DNA of 64,000 nucleotides from Blastopirellula marina (GCF_002967715.1 NZ_PUIA01000035.1:248001-312000), one strand, 5' to 3'. Positions 7,590-16,321 are shown, counted from the stretch's first letter. Numbers and translations are program-made. The notes: generated by a model not told the origin, from the letters alone.

Positions 7590-7897
7590 GATGGAAAATG
7601 CATCGCTCTGGCCAAAGCTACAAAAAGTTCGCACGAGACAAGTTATCAGTGCGAACGATTATCCCGGCCAAGCACGGCCGCCCGACCAGCAAGCCAGCCA
7701 GCGGCCGATATCGTAGGCTGATGCAACTCCACTTCGATGCGGAAACCTACCGTCAAAGAAGCCAGGTCGAAACCGTGATGAGCATGATCAAACGTAGGCA
7801 AGGCAACTTCGTCCGAGGCAAATCAGAAGGAAGCCGACACAGAGAATTACACCTGATGGTGCTGACCCACAATGTTATGATTCTCTGGTGGGCTTGA
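7590..7897 (+). pseudogene. C-terminal remnant of a DDE transposase
   Basis: The readable part (from 7598) contains IIPAKHGRPTSKPASGRYRR and then YRQRSQVETVMSMIKRRQGN, which looks like the region around the last catalytic Glu of IS4/IS5/IS1182-type DDE transposases. The tail is HRELHLMVLTHNVMIL. A TGA stop in the same frame at about 7586 and a plausible continuation in another frame upstream (ending QCERLSR) suggest a frameshifted, 5'-truncated copy. No inverted terminal repeats were found around it. Confidence 0.65.
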
Positions 7898-7911
7898 GTT
7901 TTCTACAGAGT

Positions 7912-7926
7912 CGTCCTGACACCTTT
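7912..7926 (-). repeat. REP-like tag (reverse orientation)
   Basis: GTCCTGACACCTTTT at 7912-7926 is the reverse complement of AAAAGGTGTCAGGAC, the sequence found at both ends of the RAYT remnant (18254-18266, 18532-18545 and, reversed, 18959-18976) and next to both MITE copies. This is an isolated copy just after the transposase remnant. Confidence 0.5.
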
Positions 7927-8042
7927 TCTTTCCCGTTTGAAACGGTAATCCTGAAAACTCACCAACTGTACAAGAGACGCTAATGAAGTTTTCACAGGGC
8001 GATAGAACTCCTGCTTCTGATGAACATCCGACGAAGAAGCAT

Positions 8043-8948
8043 CTACAACAGCGGTAAGATGTATTTGTTCAAGGGCAAAGATTGCGAAAGAGAGAAAGCA
8101 GTATTTCCATTTTTATCTTTGATTGAAGTGTCGGCACCTTTCTCAATTAGCAGCTTAGCAATTCGCGGATGTTGGCGCACAAGAGCCCATAGAAGTGCGG
8201 TTCGACCACTCGAGTCAATATCTTCCATTCGAGCTCCGTACTCGAGCAGTGTCGCTACGACGTCAACGGACCCCGACCGACACGCCAAAATCAGCGGCGT
8301 CATTCCATCACTCGTTCGAGAATTAATTTCGGTGCCACGTCCTAGTAAAAATTCAACAATCCTGGGCTGTCGTGACGCTGCAGCACACTCAAGCATCGAA
8401 TATCCAAATTGGCTGGTCGTACTAAACTCTAGTGGTGCCATTAGGGCGACCGCATCGAGATCTCCTTGTTCAATTGATCTGAAAGGTTCCTCTGTTTCAC
8501 TCCACGACACTAAATCGGGATGATCGGAGTAACGAATTTCATCGATGAACTTCGCGAATTCGCCCGCGAGGCATTCGTTAGCTTCAGTTTCATGGCTAAT
8601 CAGCCACACTTCTCCTCTCTCACTTTCGGAATTAATACAAATCACATCTCCCAGCCCAGTGTCTGCAATCGCTAGAAACTTGCCTGGAAGGATCCAAGAA
8701 AGCCTTAGATTTGCAAGCAGTAGGTCCAAATAGTCGAACTCCGAATTAATAGAGTAGAACAGTTGGATACTGACTGGACTTGTATCTGGACCAAAATAAA
8801 CGTCCGAGGGAAATGACCCACCGTTGGTCTTCTTCAAGAACGATCGGTACGATTGTGGAAGCAAAATATCGCACTGATTCTCAAGTTTATCTAAATCACT
8901 ATCCGAAGCCTGTGGAAACGAGTCTTGAATTATTGGTTTCATCGTCAT
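8043..8948 (-). CDS. SMI1/KNR4 (SUKH) domain protein with ankyrin repeats
   Basis: A 301-residue protein. Residues 1-130 resemble the SMI1/KNR4 (SUKH) fold: LENQCDILLPQSYRSFLKK, NGGSFPSDVYFG, and FLAIADTGLGDVICINSE. Residues 160-300 hold ankyrin repeats, for example GMTPLILACRSGSVDVVATL, GRTALLWALVRQHPRIAKLL and NGNTAFSLS. SUKH proteins often serve as immunity proteins against polymorphic toxins, but a general scaffold role is possible and no toxin gene is adjacent. The gene lies between a transposase remnant and a MITE-like element and has a lower GC content than its neighbours, which suggests acquisition. Confidence 0.8.
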   Translation of the reverse strand: MTMKPIIQDSFPQASDSDLDKLENQCDILLPQSYRSFLKKTNGGSFPSDVYFGPDTSPVSIQLFYSINSEFDYLDLLLANLRLSWILPGKFLAIADTGLGDVICINSESERGEVWLISHETEANECLAGEFAKFIDEIRYSDHPDLVSWSETEEPFRSIEQGDLDAVALMAPLEFSTTSQFGYSMLECAAASRQPRIVEFLLGRGTEINSRTSDGMTPLILACRSGSVDVVATLLEYGARMEDIDSSGRTALLWALVRQHPRIAKLLIEKGADTSIKDKNGNTAFSLSQSLPLNKYILPLL

Positions 8949-9106
8949 TGGCTATTCACGACCTCCTTCAAATTCAACGCCTGCGCGTCGGAAGCGATCA
9001 TGCCATCTAATCTCTTGACTAATTCCGTCCAGCATTAACTGGTCTCCGATAAATTCTGGGGAAGAAAAAGTGTCAGGACTTTTTGTTCCCTCCGACAAGA
9101 TAAGAG

Positions 9107-9517
9107 GACGGGGGCAATACTGTTCGGCACGAGATTTGACCGATGTGTTTTGTTGTACCAGATGCGATCTTGGGGGGGCGTTCTCTTGGGCTCACGTGCT
9201 GGGATTTTTTGGCTGTTTTACCGTGCAGAATGCCCTTTTCGCACGATTTGCCTCGGTGTTTGCGCGCAGTACTCATCCATGTGCAGATCGCGATTGCCGG
9301 CTCGATCTCTTTCGGTCCCAATTTCGTGCAGCGATGCCAGCAGCAGGCGAATCGACTTGAAGAACTTCATCCCCTGAAGATCCCGCGCCTCAAGCTTCCC
9401 CTTCAGTTCCCCTGATTTCCGCCTGGCCACAAAAAACCTCGCTGCATGACAAACTGGCAGTTGCAATGCTTGTGAAATGTCATGCGCAAATCTCGTGCCG
9501 AACAGTATTGGGACGGG
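9107..9517 (-). mobile_element. MITE-like element, copy A, carrying an IS4-type transposase N-terminus
   Basis: A ~410 bp element bounded by inverted ends that read GACGGGGGCAATAC followed by a GTTCGGCACGAGATTTG block at the left; the right end is the complement with a few changes. On the minus strand it encodes an 82-residue frame (9218-9466) with ELKGKLEARDLQGMKFF and AGNRDLHMDEYC, which resembles the start of IS4-family transposases; the catalytic core is absent. A second copy in the opposite orientation lies at 20381-20792. The internally deleted, terminally repeated structure suggests a non-autonomous derivative. A REP-like GTGTCAGGACT tag sits immediately to its left at 9070-9080. Confidence 0.7.
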
Positions 9518-10067
9518 GGGCTTTAGTGCGACATCTTTAATGCGAAATGCCCCGTCCCCTTTTCTTTTTCAACTGGGTTGGAAACGGCATGGAAGTTCGT
9601 CCTCGAAATGGCAACTTTTTCACATCGCGGCAGTGTGGTGACTTCGAGTGATCATACCCCGTGGCACTGAACGATTTCCAGCAATTTGATACCGGGGATC
9701 ACACGACAGCGTCGCGCCCAGTCACTATTTAGTCGCTTGCAAACACGCCCAAGCGGACTTGGGCGTGGCACCCGCTGATTTGGTTCCCAGGACTCGCGGT
9801 TGTTCTGCCTGTACCGAAAGGTGGGGTTAGTCTCGTGGCAGCGGTTGTTGGTGCTACCAACATTCTGTTTATCGTGACCCCCTCGAAAGCACGATGCCAG
9901 AGAACACGATTCTGCCTGTTATGCCCGCTAGCACATTCATGCCGCTAGCACCGCATAGCGGGAACGCAACGACTAATCCTTGTCGAAGCCCCAGTTGTTG
10001 ATCGAAGCATCCCTTTTGAGCGTGGAAAAGCTCGCCGGTTGTGGCGGTGGCTGAAAGGAATTCAGAA
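9518..10067. other. intergenic stretch without a gene
   Basis: About 550 bases between the MITE-like copy and the first beta-barrel gene. It contains a TAATGCGAAATGCCCCGTCC tag next to the element and the cacgcccaag hairpin at 9744-9767. A purine-rich ribosome-binding site (GAAAGGAA) precedes the ATG at 10068. No credible reading frame was found. The promoter of the barrel cluster should lie here, but no clear hexamer pair stands out. Confidence 0.5.
9744..9767. repeat. short hairpin repeat (CACGCCCAAG type)
   Basis: A perfect palindrome with 10-bp arms, CACGCCCAAG-CGGA-CTTGGGCGTG. A near copy (GCCCAAG-TCTG-CTTGGGC) lies at 41404-41425, also intergenic. The two copies share stem and loop size, so this is probably an interspersed repeat family rather than a gene-specific terminator. 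Confidence 0.5.
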
Positions 10068-11198
10068 ATGAAAATGCGTCACATCCTGGTTACGATGTTT
10101 GCCTGGTTCACGGCGGCAACTGCGCTGTATGCCCAAACGGATAACATCTTCCGACCGGTCTACCTTGCTCAAGATCCGGTGATGGCCCCGATTTCGTTCG
10201 AGAAGCTCGACAACCTGGCCAATGCAGAAACCTACCCAGTAACCGCCGCGGGAACACCTGCTTGCGGTCCGGCATGTGGCTATTGCCGCGCCGGCTGGCG
10301 GATGGGGGTTGAAGCGACTTTCCTCGCGCCGATGGGGGGCAATCAAGCCGGCTGGAGCTTCACCGACGACATCGCCGGCCGAACCGATAGCTTCTCGACC
10401 GATGCCCACGGCATTGGCGGCCTGGTGCCAGCTCCGCGTCTGTGGGGTGGTTACGTTTGTGATAATGGCTGGGGTTTTCAGGTACGTTACTGGGAATTGA
10501 ACAGCAGCTCGAACTATGCCAATCCTTTCCTGCTGACCGCCGACACGTACGGTTTCGCCTCAGGGACGAACCTGGACATGTTCGCGCTCGACCTGGAATT
10601 GGTCAAAGAGTTCTGCTTCTACGACTGGAACATGGTCGGTACGTTTGGTTATCGACATGCCCAGCGCGAATTCAACGAAACGATTGGCTTCAACGGAGCG
10701 ATCGTCCATGGCGGCGGCACGACCACCTATGCCGGCTTTGCTTCGGGGATCGCCACGTTTGAAGGGGACGGCCTGACGTTCTCCCTCTCTGGCTATCGCT
10801 GTGCCGACTGCTGCTGCGGCCTGCAGTGGTTCTGGAACGCTCGCGGCTCGGTGCTGTTCGGCGATTCGTACGCCGGGGCACTGACACACGCCCAACTGGT
10901 TCGACCAGGCGGCTCCGCCGACGATACCAACTTCGGTTACGCCGGCGACAGCGATTCAATCTTCGTTGCCGAGTTCCAAGTAGGTGCCCAGTGGAGCACA
11001 CCGCTGAAGTGCATGGGTGGACGGTTCTTCGCTCGCGGTGCGTTTGAATACCAGCACTGGGGCGAACTGGGTGCCGCAGCTGGTGCCACGTCGACCGTCG
11101 GCGACATTGGCGTCGGCGAACTGACGATGAACGCATTGGCCCCGGCCGATTCGCTCGACCTGGTCGGTTTCGCTATCTCGGCAGGCATCGTTTGGTAA
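10068..11198 (+). CDS. outer-membrane beta-barrel protein
   Basis: A 376-residue secreted protein. The ATG at 10068 is preceded by AAGGAA and starts a signal peptide (MKMRHILVTMFAWF to LYAQ). A short Cys-rich segment (CGPACGYCRAGW) follows. The rest is alternating hydrophobic and polar strands with many Gly and aromatic residues, for example WGFQVRYWELNSS and GRFFARGAFEYQHW. The chain ends VGFAISAGIVW, with the aromatic C-terminal residue typical of outer-membrane barrels. It resembles the BBP7/Lpg1974-type barrels common in planctomycetes. It is the first of three plus-strand genes followed by a terminator. Confidence 0.75.
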   Translation: MKMRHILVTMFAWFTAATALYAQTDNIFRPVYLAQDPVMAPISFEKLDNLANAETYPVTAAGTPACGPACGYCRAGWRMGVEATFLAPMGGNQAGWSFTDDIAGRTDSFSTDAHGIGGLVPAPRLWGGYVCDNGWGFQVRYWELNSSSNYANPFLLTADTYGFASGTNLDMFALDLELVKEFCFYDWNMVGTFGYRHAQREFNETIGFNGAIVHGGGTTTYAGFASGIATFEGDGLTFSLSGYRCADCCCGLQWFWNARGSVLFGDSYAGALTHAQLVRPGGSADDTNFGYAGDSDSIFVAEFQVGAQWSTPLKCMGGRFFARGAFEYQHWGELGAAAGATSTVGDIGVGELTMNALAPADSLDLVGFAISAGIVW

Positions 11199-11280
11199 CG
11201 CGGCACACGAAGCATACATAAGGCTACCTAATATGGAAGTTTCAAAGCCCGCACAGCTCGCTTCCCGAAGGAACGACACG

Positions 11281-12453
11281 ATGATGCGAACAACCCAGAC
11301 ACGCCGCCAGCCTCACTGGCTTGCCAATCGCCTTTACCAGGGGCTGATCGGCGCGGCCATCGTGCTTCTCGGGCAGGTCTCGATCGCCAGCGCGCAGTGG
11401 GACTACGGTACATCCAACAGCTTCCGTATCGATGAACCCCTGTTCGTCGCTTCCGACTTCGAAGACACCTCGCTGGTCTGGCGTTATGGGAACGGTACGA
11501 TCATGCCGGTCTCGGCCATGCAGCAAGAGCCTGGCCCGCTGCCGCCACCACTTCCTGAAATTCCCGCCAACGGCAGAGTCGAACTGGTCGATCCGCCGGT
11601 CAGTCGCGATCAGGAATATGGCGAACCACTGGAAGACTTCAACGTTCAGTTTCTGCGGACGTCAAGCGTCCTTCTCGATCCAGGCCAGTGGCAAATGGAT
11701 GTCGGACTGGTATATGCCAAAGCCGATTACGATTTCCCCGTTGCCTTAAACCCATCCGGCGTGGCCCGAGCTGATCTGAAACGTCGTGCGCTGTTCGTGC
11801 CGTTCGCGCTGCGATATGGTTTGACCGATCGAATTCAACTTTCTGGTAGCCTGCCCATTGGCTGGTCGCATCAAGAGTTCTCGTCGCTGGGCTTGTTCGA
11901 TCAGAACAGCGACAACGGCGGTATCGGCGACCTGGAACTGGGTGTGAACCTACTGTGTCGTGAAGGATGCTACGGCTATTCGCCGGACGTGATTCTTAAC
12001 TTTGGTTTGACCGCCCCAACCGGCGATGCCGAGTATGCCGTCAACGGGCTGACCCAAGCGACGCTGTCCAACGGCGTGTGGGCACCATCGGTGCAACTGC
12101 TGATGATTCAGCGTTACGACCCAATCATTTACTTTTACGGCTGTGGCTATCGTTACCAGGCCAAGCGTCAGTTCAACGACCAGGATGTCTTCTATGGTCA
12201 CCAGTTTACGTACAACTTTGGCGTTGGTTTCGCGGTGAACGATCGCATCACGCTGAGCACTGCGTTTCTGGGGCTGTATCAAACCGAAACCCAGATCGAT
12301 GGACTCGGTGTACCAGGCTCGATGCGGGAACTGTTGCGACTGCGTTTCGCTGCAACGACCTACCGTTGCGGGCGAATCGTAGAACCGTTTGCCGAGATCG
12401 GCATGAGCGACGACGCGGCAGACGCCGTGGTCGGGATCGTTTGGACGCTGTAA
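11281..12453 (+). CDS. MetA-like outer-membrane transporter barrel
   Basis: A 390-residue protein. I chose the ATG at 11281 because GAAGGA lies seven bases upstream and the product begins with a signal peptide ending IASAQ. A Pro-rich segment (GPLPPPLPEIPANGR, about residues 85-100) precedes a barrel-like region. Motifs of the family annotated as phenol MetA-type transporters are present: LLDPGQWQMDVGLVY, LRYGLTDRIQLSGSLPIGWS and GLTAPTGDAEYAVNG. Barrels of this type form outer-membrane channels; the cargo is unknown. It lies between another barrel and a C39-like protease, which suggests a role in export of the protease's substrate. Confidence 0.75.
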   Translation: MMRTTQTRRQPHWLANRLYQGLIGAAIVLLGQVSIASAQWDYGTSNSFRIDEPLFVASDFEDTSLVWRYGNGTIMPVSAMQQEPGPLPPPLPEIPANGRVELVDPPVSRDQEYGEPLEDFNVQFLRTSSVLLDPGQWQMDVGLVYAKADYDFPVALNPSGVARADLKRRALFVPFALRYGLTDRIQLSGSLPIGWSHQEFSSLGLFDQNSDNGGIGDLELGVNLLCREGCYGYSPDVILNFGLTAPTGDAEYAVNGLTQATLSNGVWAPSVQLLMIQRYDPIIYFYGCGYRYQAKRQFNDQDVFYGHQFTYNFGVGFAVNDRITLSTAFLGLYQTETQIDGLGVPGSMRELLRLRFAATTYRCGRIVEPFAEIGMSDDAADAVVGIVWTL

Positions 12454-12473
12454 TTTCCGCTGGAGAAACTCCT

Positions 12474-13205
12474 TTGCGTTACCCCAGGATCAAATTGATT
12501 TGCGTACCGGTGATCGCCATGGGTGTTGCCGTGGCGCTGGCCGCGGCGGCCACGGCGCAGACGCGGTCGCAGTTTGGCCCGCCGGTACGCACCAACGACC
12601 ATAACATTCAGGCCTATGCCCGCACGTGGACGGCTATTCGCGATCAAAATATCGTCAAGCAGCAGCGCGACTTTTCGTGCGGCGCGGCGGCCCTGGCCAC
12701 CATCTGCCGCTATTACTGGGGCGACCCCGTCACCGAGAACCAGGTGCTCGGCGTCATCGAGAAACAACTCACGCGGGAAGAACTCGAGGAACGCTTTAAG
12801 AACGGGCTGGCCATCTCCGACCTGCGTCTGACGGCGGTGAAGCTGGGTTACCTTTCGACGATCGGTCGCTTGAGTATGAGTGAACTGGCCGACGTGAAGG
12901 TACCTCTGGTGGTGGCCATTCGCCTGGAAGAAACGAACCACTTCGTCGTGCTGCGAGGCATGGCCAACGGCTGGGTATTTTTGGCCGACCCGGCGCGGGG
13001 GAACTTGCGGATTCCGCAATTCGAGTTCGAGCGAATCTGGATCGAGAACGCCGTGTTGGTGGTGGCTAAGAAGGGGAAGGCAAAGTCGGATGTATCGCAA
13101 TTGGGAGTGCGACACGAAGAGATGGCCCGAGGCTGGCTCGACGATCAGATCATCCGCACCTTCCCCGAAAAACCTTTCCGGGTTCCGTTTCCGGCGTACC
13201 CATAG
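12474..13205 (+). CDS. secreted C39-like cysteine protease
   Basis: A 243-residue protein with the papain-like C39 fold. The catalytic Cys lies in DFSCGAAALATI near residue 67, preceded by the oxyanion Gln-containing QQRDF. The His lies in ETNHFVVLRG near residue 157, followed by an Asp in VFLADPARGN. TTG at 12474 lies seven bases after GGAGA and gives a signal peptide (hydrophobic run ending AATAQ), so the enzyme should work in the periplasm, not as the N-terminal part of an ABC exporter. FapD of the Pseudomonas functional-amyloid operon is a stand-alone C39-like protease next to a barrel exporter, and this arrangement is similar in outline. Confidence 0.82.
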   Translation: MRYPRIKLICVPVIAMGVAVALAAAATAQTRSQFGPPVRTNDHNIQAYARTWTAIRDQNIVKQQRDFSCGAAALATICRYYWGDPVTENQVLGVIEKQLTREELEERFKNGLAISDLRLTAVKLGYLSTIGRLSMSELADVKVPLVVAIRLEETNHFVVLRGMANGWVFLADPARGNLRIPQFEFERIWIENAVLVVAKKGKAKSDVSQLGVRHEEMARGWLDDQIIRTFPEKPFRVPFPAYP

Positions 13206-13231
13206 CCTTCATCGGTTAGACCAAGAAATAG

Positions 13232-13270
13232 AAAACGGCCGCGTCGAGCACTTTCGACGCGGCCGTTTTT
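13232..13270. terminator. strong bidirectional terminator
   Basis: A perfect 16-bp stem, AAAACGGCCGCGTCGA paired with TCGACGCGGCCGTTTT, with a 6-base loop. A-rich and T-rich ends on both sides let it terminate transcription from both directions. It separates the plus-strand C39 protease gene from the convergent minus-strand gene at 13296-13703. Confidence 0.9.
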
Positions 13271-13295
13271 GCTTGCTTGGCTGACGGGTGTTCGC

Positions 13296-13703
13296 TTAGC
13301 GACCAGCGAAGGCCCACGAACTACCAACGGCGTAGGTACCAACACTCACGGTGGTGCCACCCAGGATGATACCGCGAGGACCGTAGACCGTCTTGCTGTA
13401 GTTCAGACCGGTCTGGCTGCTGTTACCACCAGCGGCGAAGTCCGGACCACGACCGACGTCGGCGGCACCGTAGAACGAGAATTGCGAGCTACGCAGGAAG
13501 TTGGAAGTACCGAAACCACCTGCGATCGCGAAAGTACCACGGACGTTCTTGCCTTCTTCGTCGCTCATGACGCTCAGACCCGACAGGCCCATCGAGGCCA
13601 GGGTCGCTTGGTCGACGTTACCGTTGGGTTCAGCGGCTTTCGCATCCGAAACCAGCGCGAAGGAAGTGATAGCGACTGCCAAGAGACATGCCAAAGTTTT
13701 CAT
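13296..13703 (-). CDS. small secreted Gly/Ser-rich protein
   Basis: A 135-residue protein. The ATG at 13703 follows GGGAGA and starts a signal peptide (MKTLACLLAVAIT to AKA). The mature part opens with a charged, leader-like stretch (VDQATLASMGLSGLSVMSDE, then EGKNVRG), then AIAGGFGTSNF. The remainder is rich in Gly, Ser, Tyr and Phe, for example SSQFSFYGAADVGRGP and GGTTVSVGTYAVGSS. There are no Cys after the signal. It faces the barrel/C39 cluster across a shared terminator, so it is a candidate substrate of that protease. That link is inference from neighbourhood and composition. Confidence 0.65.
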   Translation of the reverse strand: MKTLACLLAVAITSFALVSDAKAAEPNGNVDQATLASMGLSGLSVMSDEEGKNVRGTFAIAGGFGTSNFLRSSQFSFYGAADVGRGPDFAAGGNSSQTGLNYSKTVYGPRGIILGGTTVSVGTYAVGSSWAFAGR

Positions 13704-14097
13704 TGTGTTTCTCCCGCGAAACAAGTTAGGGCAGATTCAGGCACGATCCCACCGCTTGAGACCCCCCCTGAGTGACTGAAAATGGGCTGCGATACACCCG
13801 ATTGTAGTTACAGGTGTGGATATCTCGATGAGAGAAAATATGCGAATTACCCAGATTTTGGGGATTGCAAAGAAGATAACAGCGGGGGAAGAGTTGCCCG
13901 CGCACACGGCAGAATGGCCACCTGAAAGTGGATGGCATGTCGTTTCTGGCACACAACTTAGCGTGCTTCAAGCAGGGCCAGCAGTAAGAAGCCTTGCTGG
14001 CTGGCCTATCTCATAGACTAGTTACAGACGCTAGTATCACAAGCTTTCCGCCAAAGATTCTTCGCCCTCCCAATAACCCGGGTGCCAGCGGGACAAG
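13704..14097. other. intergenic stretch without a gene
   Basis: About 390 bases between the small secreted protein (its promoter should be here, on the minus strand) and the 3' end of the beta-lactamase-like gene. Short frames occur but have no recognisable product and poor starts. No strong hairpin or repeat was seen. Confidence 0.4.
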
Positions 14098-15192
14098 CTA
14101 ACCCTGCGCCGCGATCGCCGCCGAGGCCAGTTGACGGGGGTGGGGCGTTACCGCGCGAGCTGGCAGCGAAGTCAGTACGACAAAGATGGTCTCGGTGGCG
14201 GGATCGGCCCACGCCAGGGTCCCGGTCGATCCGCTATGACCAAACGTTTCTTCCGAACAGCCCTCGCCGGCGAGCAGCGAGCCAACATCAAAGCCAATGC
14301 CCCGCGGCTTGATTCCGGCAGGGTTCTGGTTCGACCGCACCAGCTTGGCGGTCTCTGGCTTTAGCACCGCGCCGTTCAGGAAGAGATACTCTGCCAGGAA
14401 CTTCGCCACGTCAGGTGCCGAACAATGGGTCGTTCCCCAAGGGGCTCCCAGCTTGCGCCAGTATTGGCTGTTCCAATCCCAGTTCTTCGCCGTGGGATCG
14501 CCACTGCCGGCTTCCGGCGCGGCGAATTCGGTTTGGGCAGGTACCATGTCCTCGAGCGCGAACCGCCCTAGCCCCTGGGCCGAACGCTGCATCTTCAGCG
14601 GCTTGAAGACCGTCTCTTCGACGAGAGACAGAATGTCTTTCCCCGTCAGCTTCTCGGCCACGTGGGTCGCCAGCAGGATGCCCATGCTCGAATACTGGTA
14701 GTTCGAGCCGGGCTGGAACGAAAGGGGGGCTTGCTGTGCGTACTCGACAAACTTTTCGAGGCCTGCGTGATTGCGTCGCAGATCCGCATTGTTGGCCAAC
14801 TGATCCGGCAGTCCAGAGGTATGCGTCAAGACGTGACGTAGCGTGACGTTCTCTTTCCCATCGCCGGTGAACTTCGGTAGGTACTTGCTCAGCTTATCGT
14901 CCAACTGAAATTCATTCTGATCGTACAGGCGCATCAATGCGGTGACGCAGATCGGCTTCGAGATCGAGCCCAACAGGAACATCGAATCAGGCGTCGTACC
15001 CGAACCGTAAGCGCGCGTGACGGCGTTTCCATTCTTTAGGACATGCAGTGTCGCCGACTTGACCTGGCCACTGGCGGTTGCCTGCCGAAGTACCTTGTCT
15101 GCTTCCTCTAAACCACTCGGCTCGTCCGCGGCGATCGCGCGCGTACTCAATCCCACGGCAAGACTCCCTAGAAGAAAATGACGACGATCCAT
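14098..15192 (-). CDS. beta-lactamase family serine hydrolase, secreted
   Basis: A 364-residue class C beta-lactamase/penicillin-binding-protein-like hydrolase. The catalytic SxxK is SISK in LLGSISKPICV near residue 75. The Tyr motif is YSS in YQYSSMGILL near residue 160, and the third motif is HSG in TFGHSGSTGTL near residue 326. I start at ATG 15192, which gives MDRRHFLLGSLAVGL, a signal with the look of a twin-arginine leader. Upstream codons in the same frame read as non-coding. The family also includes esterases and D-aminopeptidases, so the substrate is uncertain. Confidence 0.85.
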   Translation of the reverse strand: MDRRHFLLGSLAVGLSTRAIAADEPSGLEEADKVLRQATASGQVKSATLHVLKNGNAVTRAYGSGTTPDSMFLLGSISKPICVTALMRLYDQNEFQLDDKLSKYLPKFTGDGKENVTLRHVLTHTSGLPDQLANNADLRRNHAGLEKFVEYAQQAPLSFQPGSNYQYSSMGILLATHVAEKLTGKDILSLVEETVFKPLKMQRSAQGLGRFALEDMVPAQTEFAAPEAGSGDPTAKNWDWNSQYWRKLGAPWGTTHCSAPDVAKFLAEYLFLNGAVLKPETAKLVRSNQNPAGIKPRGIGFDVGSLLAGEGCSEETFGHSGSTGTLAWADPATETIFVVLTSLPARAVTPHPRQLASAAIAAQG

Positions 15193-15341
15193 ACGGCAGG
15201 CTCTCGGAAAAGGCAGGCAACGAGATGGGAAGGGGCAGGCAGGGGATAGGCAAGTTTTATCATCCTGGTAGGCACATCGCAATTCAAAGACATTCACATT
15301 GGGGAAGATGCCTGTCGCCTGGCTGACAGTGAAAACGCTGT

Positions 15342-15902
15342 GTGCTCCAGCCCCTGGTGCTTGAGCATGGAGCACCGCTGGTGCTTAAGAGCGACAACGG
15401 CTCGGCCTTCAAGAGCGGCGACTTCGGTGCCTGGCTGACGGATCACCAGGTCGTACCGCTGCTGTCACCGGTTCGCATGCCTCGCTACAACGGGGCCTGC
15501 GAGGCCGGAATCGGGGCGGCGAAACGCCGCACCGAATACCTGGCAGCCCGTCAAGGACGTTACCTCGACTGGACGACCGACGATCTTCATGCGGCCCAGC
15601 GCTGGGCCAACGAAGCAAGCTACCCCGGCGGCTTCGCCGCCGGAACACCCGCCAGCCGCTTCGCGGCTCGCGTTCCCATCAACGACATCGAGCGTGACAC
15701 GTTCCGCGCCGCTGGTCTACAATACGAAAGAGAATTGAACCAGGAAGCATGCACCCGCGGAGATGCACTAACCGATATGTTACTAGCGATCCATCACCGT
15801 CGAGCTGTCCGCCATGTTCTTGTGGAACACGGCTACCTCGACATTACCCGGAGGTCCGTTCCTCAACCACTTCCTGCTAAAAAATGCGCAAAGATTAAGT
15901 GA
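15342..15902 (+). pseudogene. C-terminal part of an integrase-core (rve) transposase
   Basis: About 187 residues of an IS3/IS481-type transposase. The second Asp of the DDE triad is in LKSDNGSAFKSGDF, the Glu is in YNGACEAGIGAAKRR, and the typical tail region (TPASRFAAR) follows. The N-terminal half with the helix-turn-helix and first Asp is missing. The frame begins abruptly 150 bases upstream of the oppositely oriented hydrolase gene, which looks like a deletion or insertion junction. No terminal repeats were found. Confidence 0.7.
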
Positions 15903-16020
15903 GGGGCACACTTGATAGAACGTCCATTGAATGGGGGAAACCGCTTGAAATATCACTGGCCGTTGTCAAAGGAATACGCGATGGGATGAACGGCGACAGC
16001 AACGAAACCGAAAAAAGAAC

Positions 16021-16263
16021 TTGCTGTCTAAGGTAGTAGTATTAGAAACATTCACATTCGATATTGGAACCATTACGAGAAACAATCTCCCCGGTGGCGT
16101 GAACTGGTCCGGCACAGCAATCCTTGAGGTAAAGAATGTAACCGCCGAAGGAATTGGCTCCTACGGCATAAACGGCATTTTTGCACTTACTCGGCCGGTC
16201 GGAGCGAATAATTTCACGATCACCCTCGACGGCAATGTCACGGAGGTAATTGATGATGGATAA
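16021..16263 (+). CDS. hypothetical, possibly partial, beta-rich protein
   Basis: An 80-residue TTG-started frame containing ITRNNLPGGVNWSGTAILEV and NNFTITLDGNVTEVIDDG, a strand-rich composition like the end of a secreted beta-sandwich domain. The frame stays open upstream to about 15951 without a better start, so this may be the tail of a gene cut by the adjacent transposase remnant. It overlaps the possible upstream starts of the next gene. I do not recognise the family. Confidence 0.35.
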   Translation: MLSKVVVLETFTFDIGTITRNNLPGGVNWSGTAILEVKNVTAEGIGSYGINGIFALTRPVGANNFTITLDGNVTEVIDDG

Positions 16264-16321
16264 CCTACAAAAGGCGGCATTTTTGGCACAATTAATTTCA
16301 CTAGGTAAGATTTCGATCGCA

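Noticed and set aside
9455-9469. Sigma-54-like TGGCAG-N5-ATGC match inside MITE-like copy A
   Set aside because: It lies in the remnant transposase coding sequence and no gene follows at a sensible distance on that strand. A single match of this quality is expected by chance.
12360-13115. 251-residue minus-strand frame opposite the C39 protease
   Set aside because: Antisense shadow. The protease motifs and the ribosome-binding site are on the plus strand.
13816-14016. 66-residue plus-strand frame in the gap before the beta-lactamase-like gene
   Set aside because: No ribosome-binding site, no recognisable fold, and it lies where the minus-strand gene's promoter is expected.
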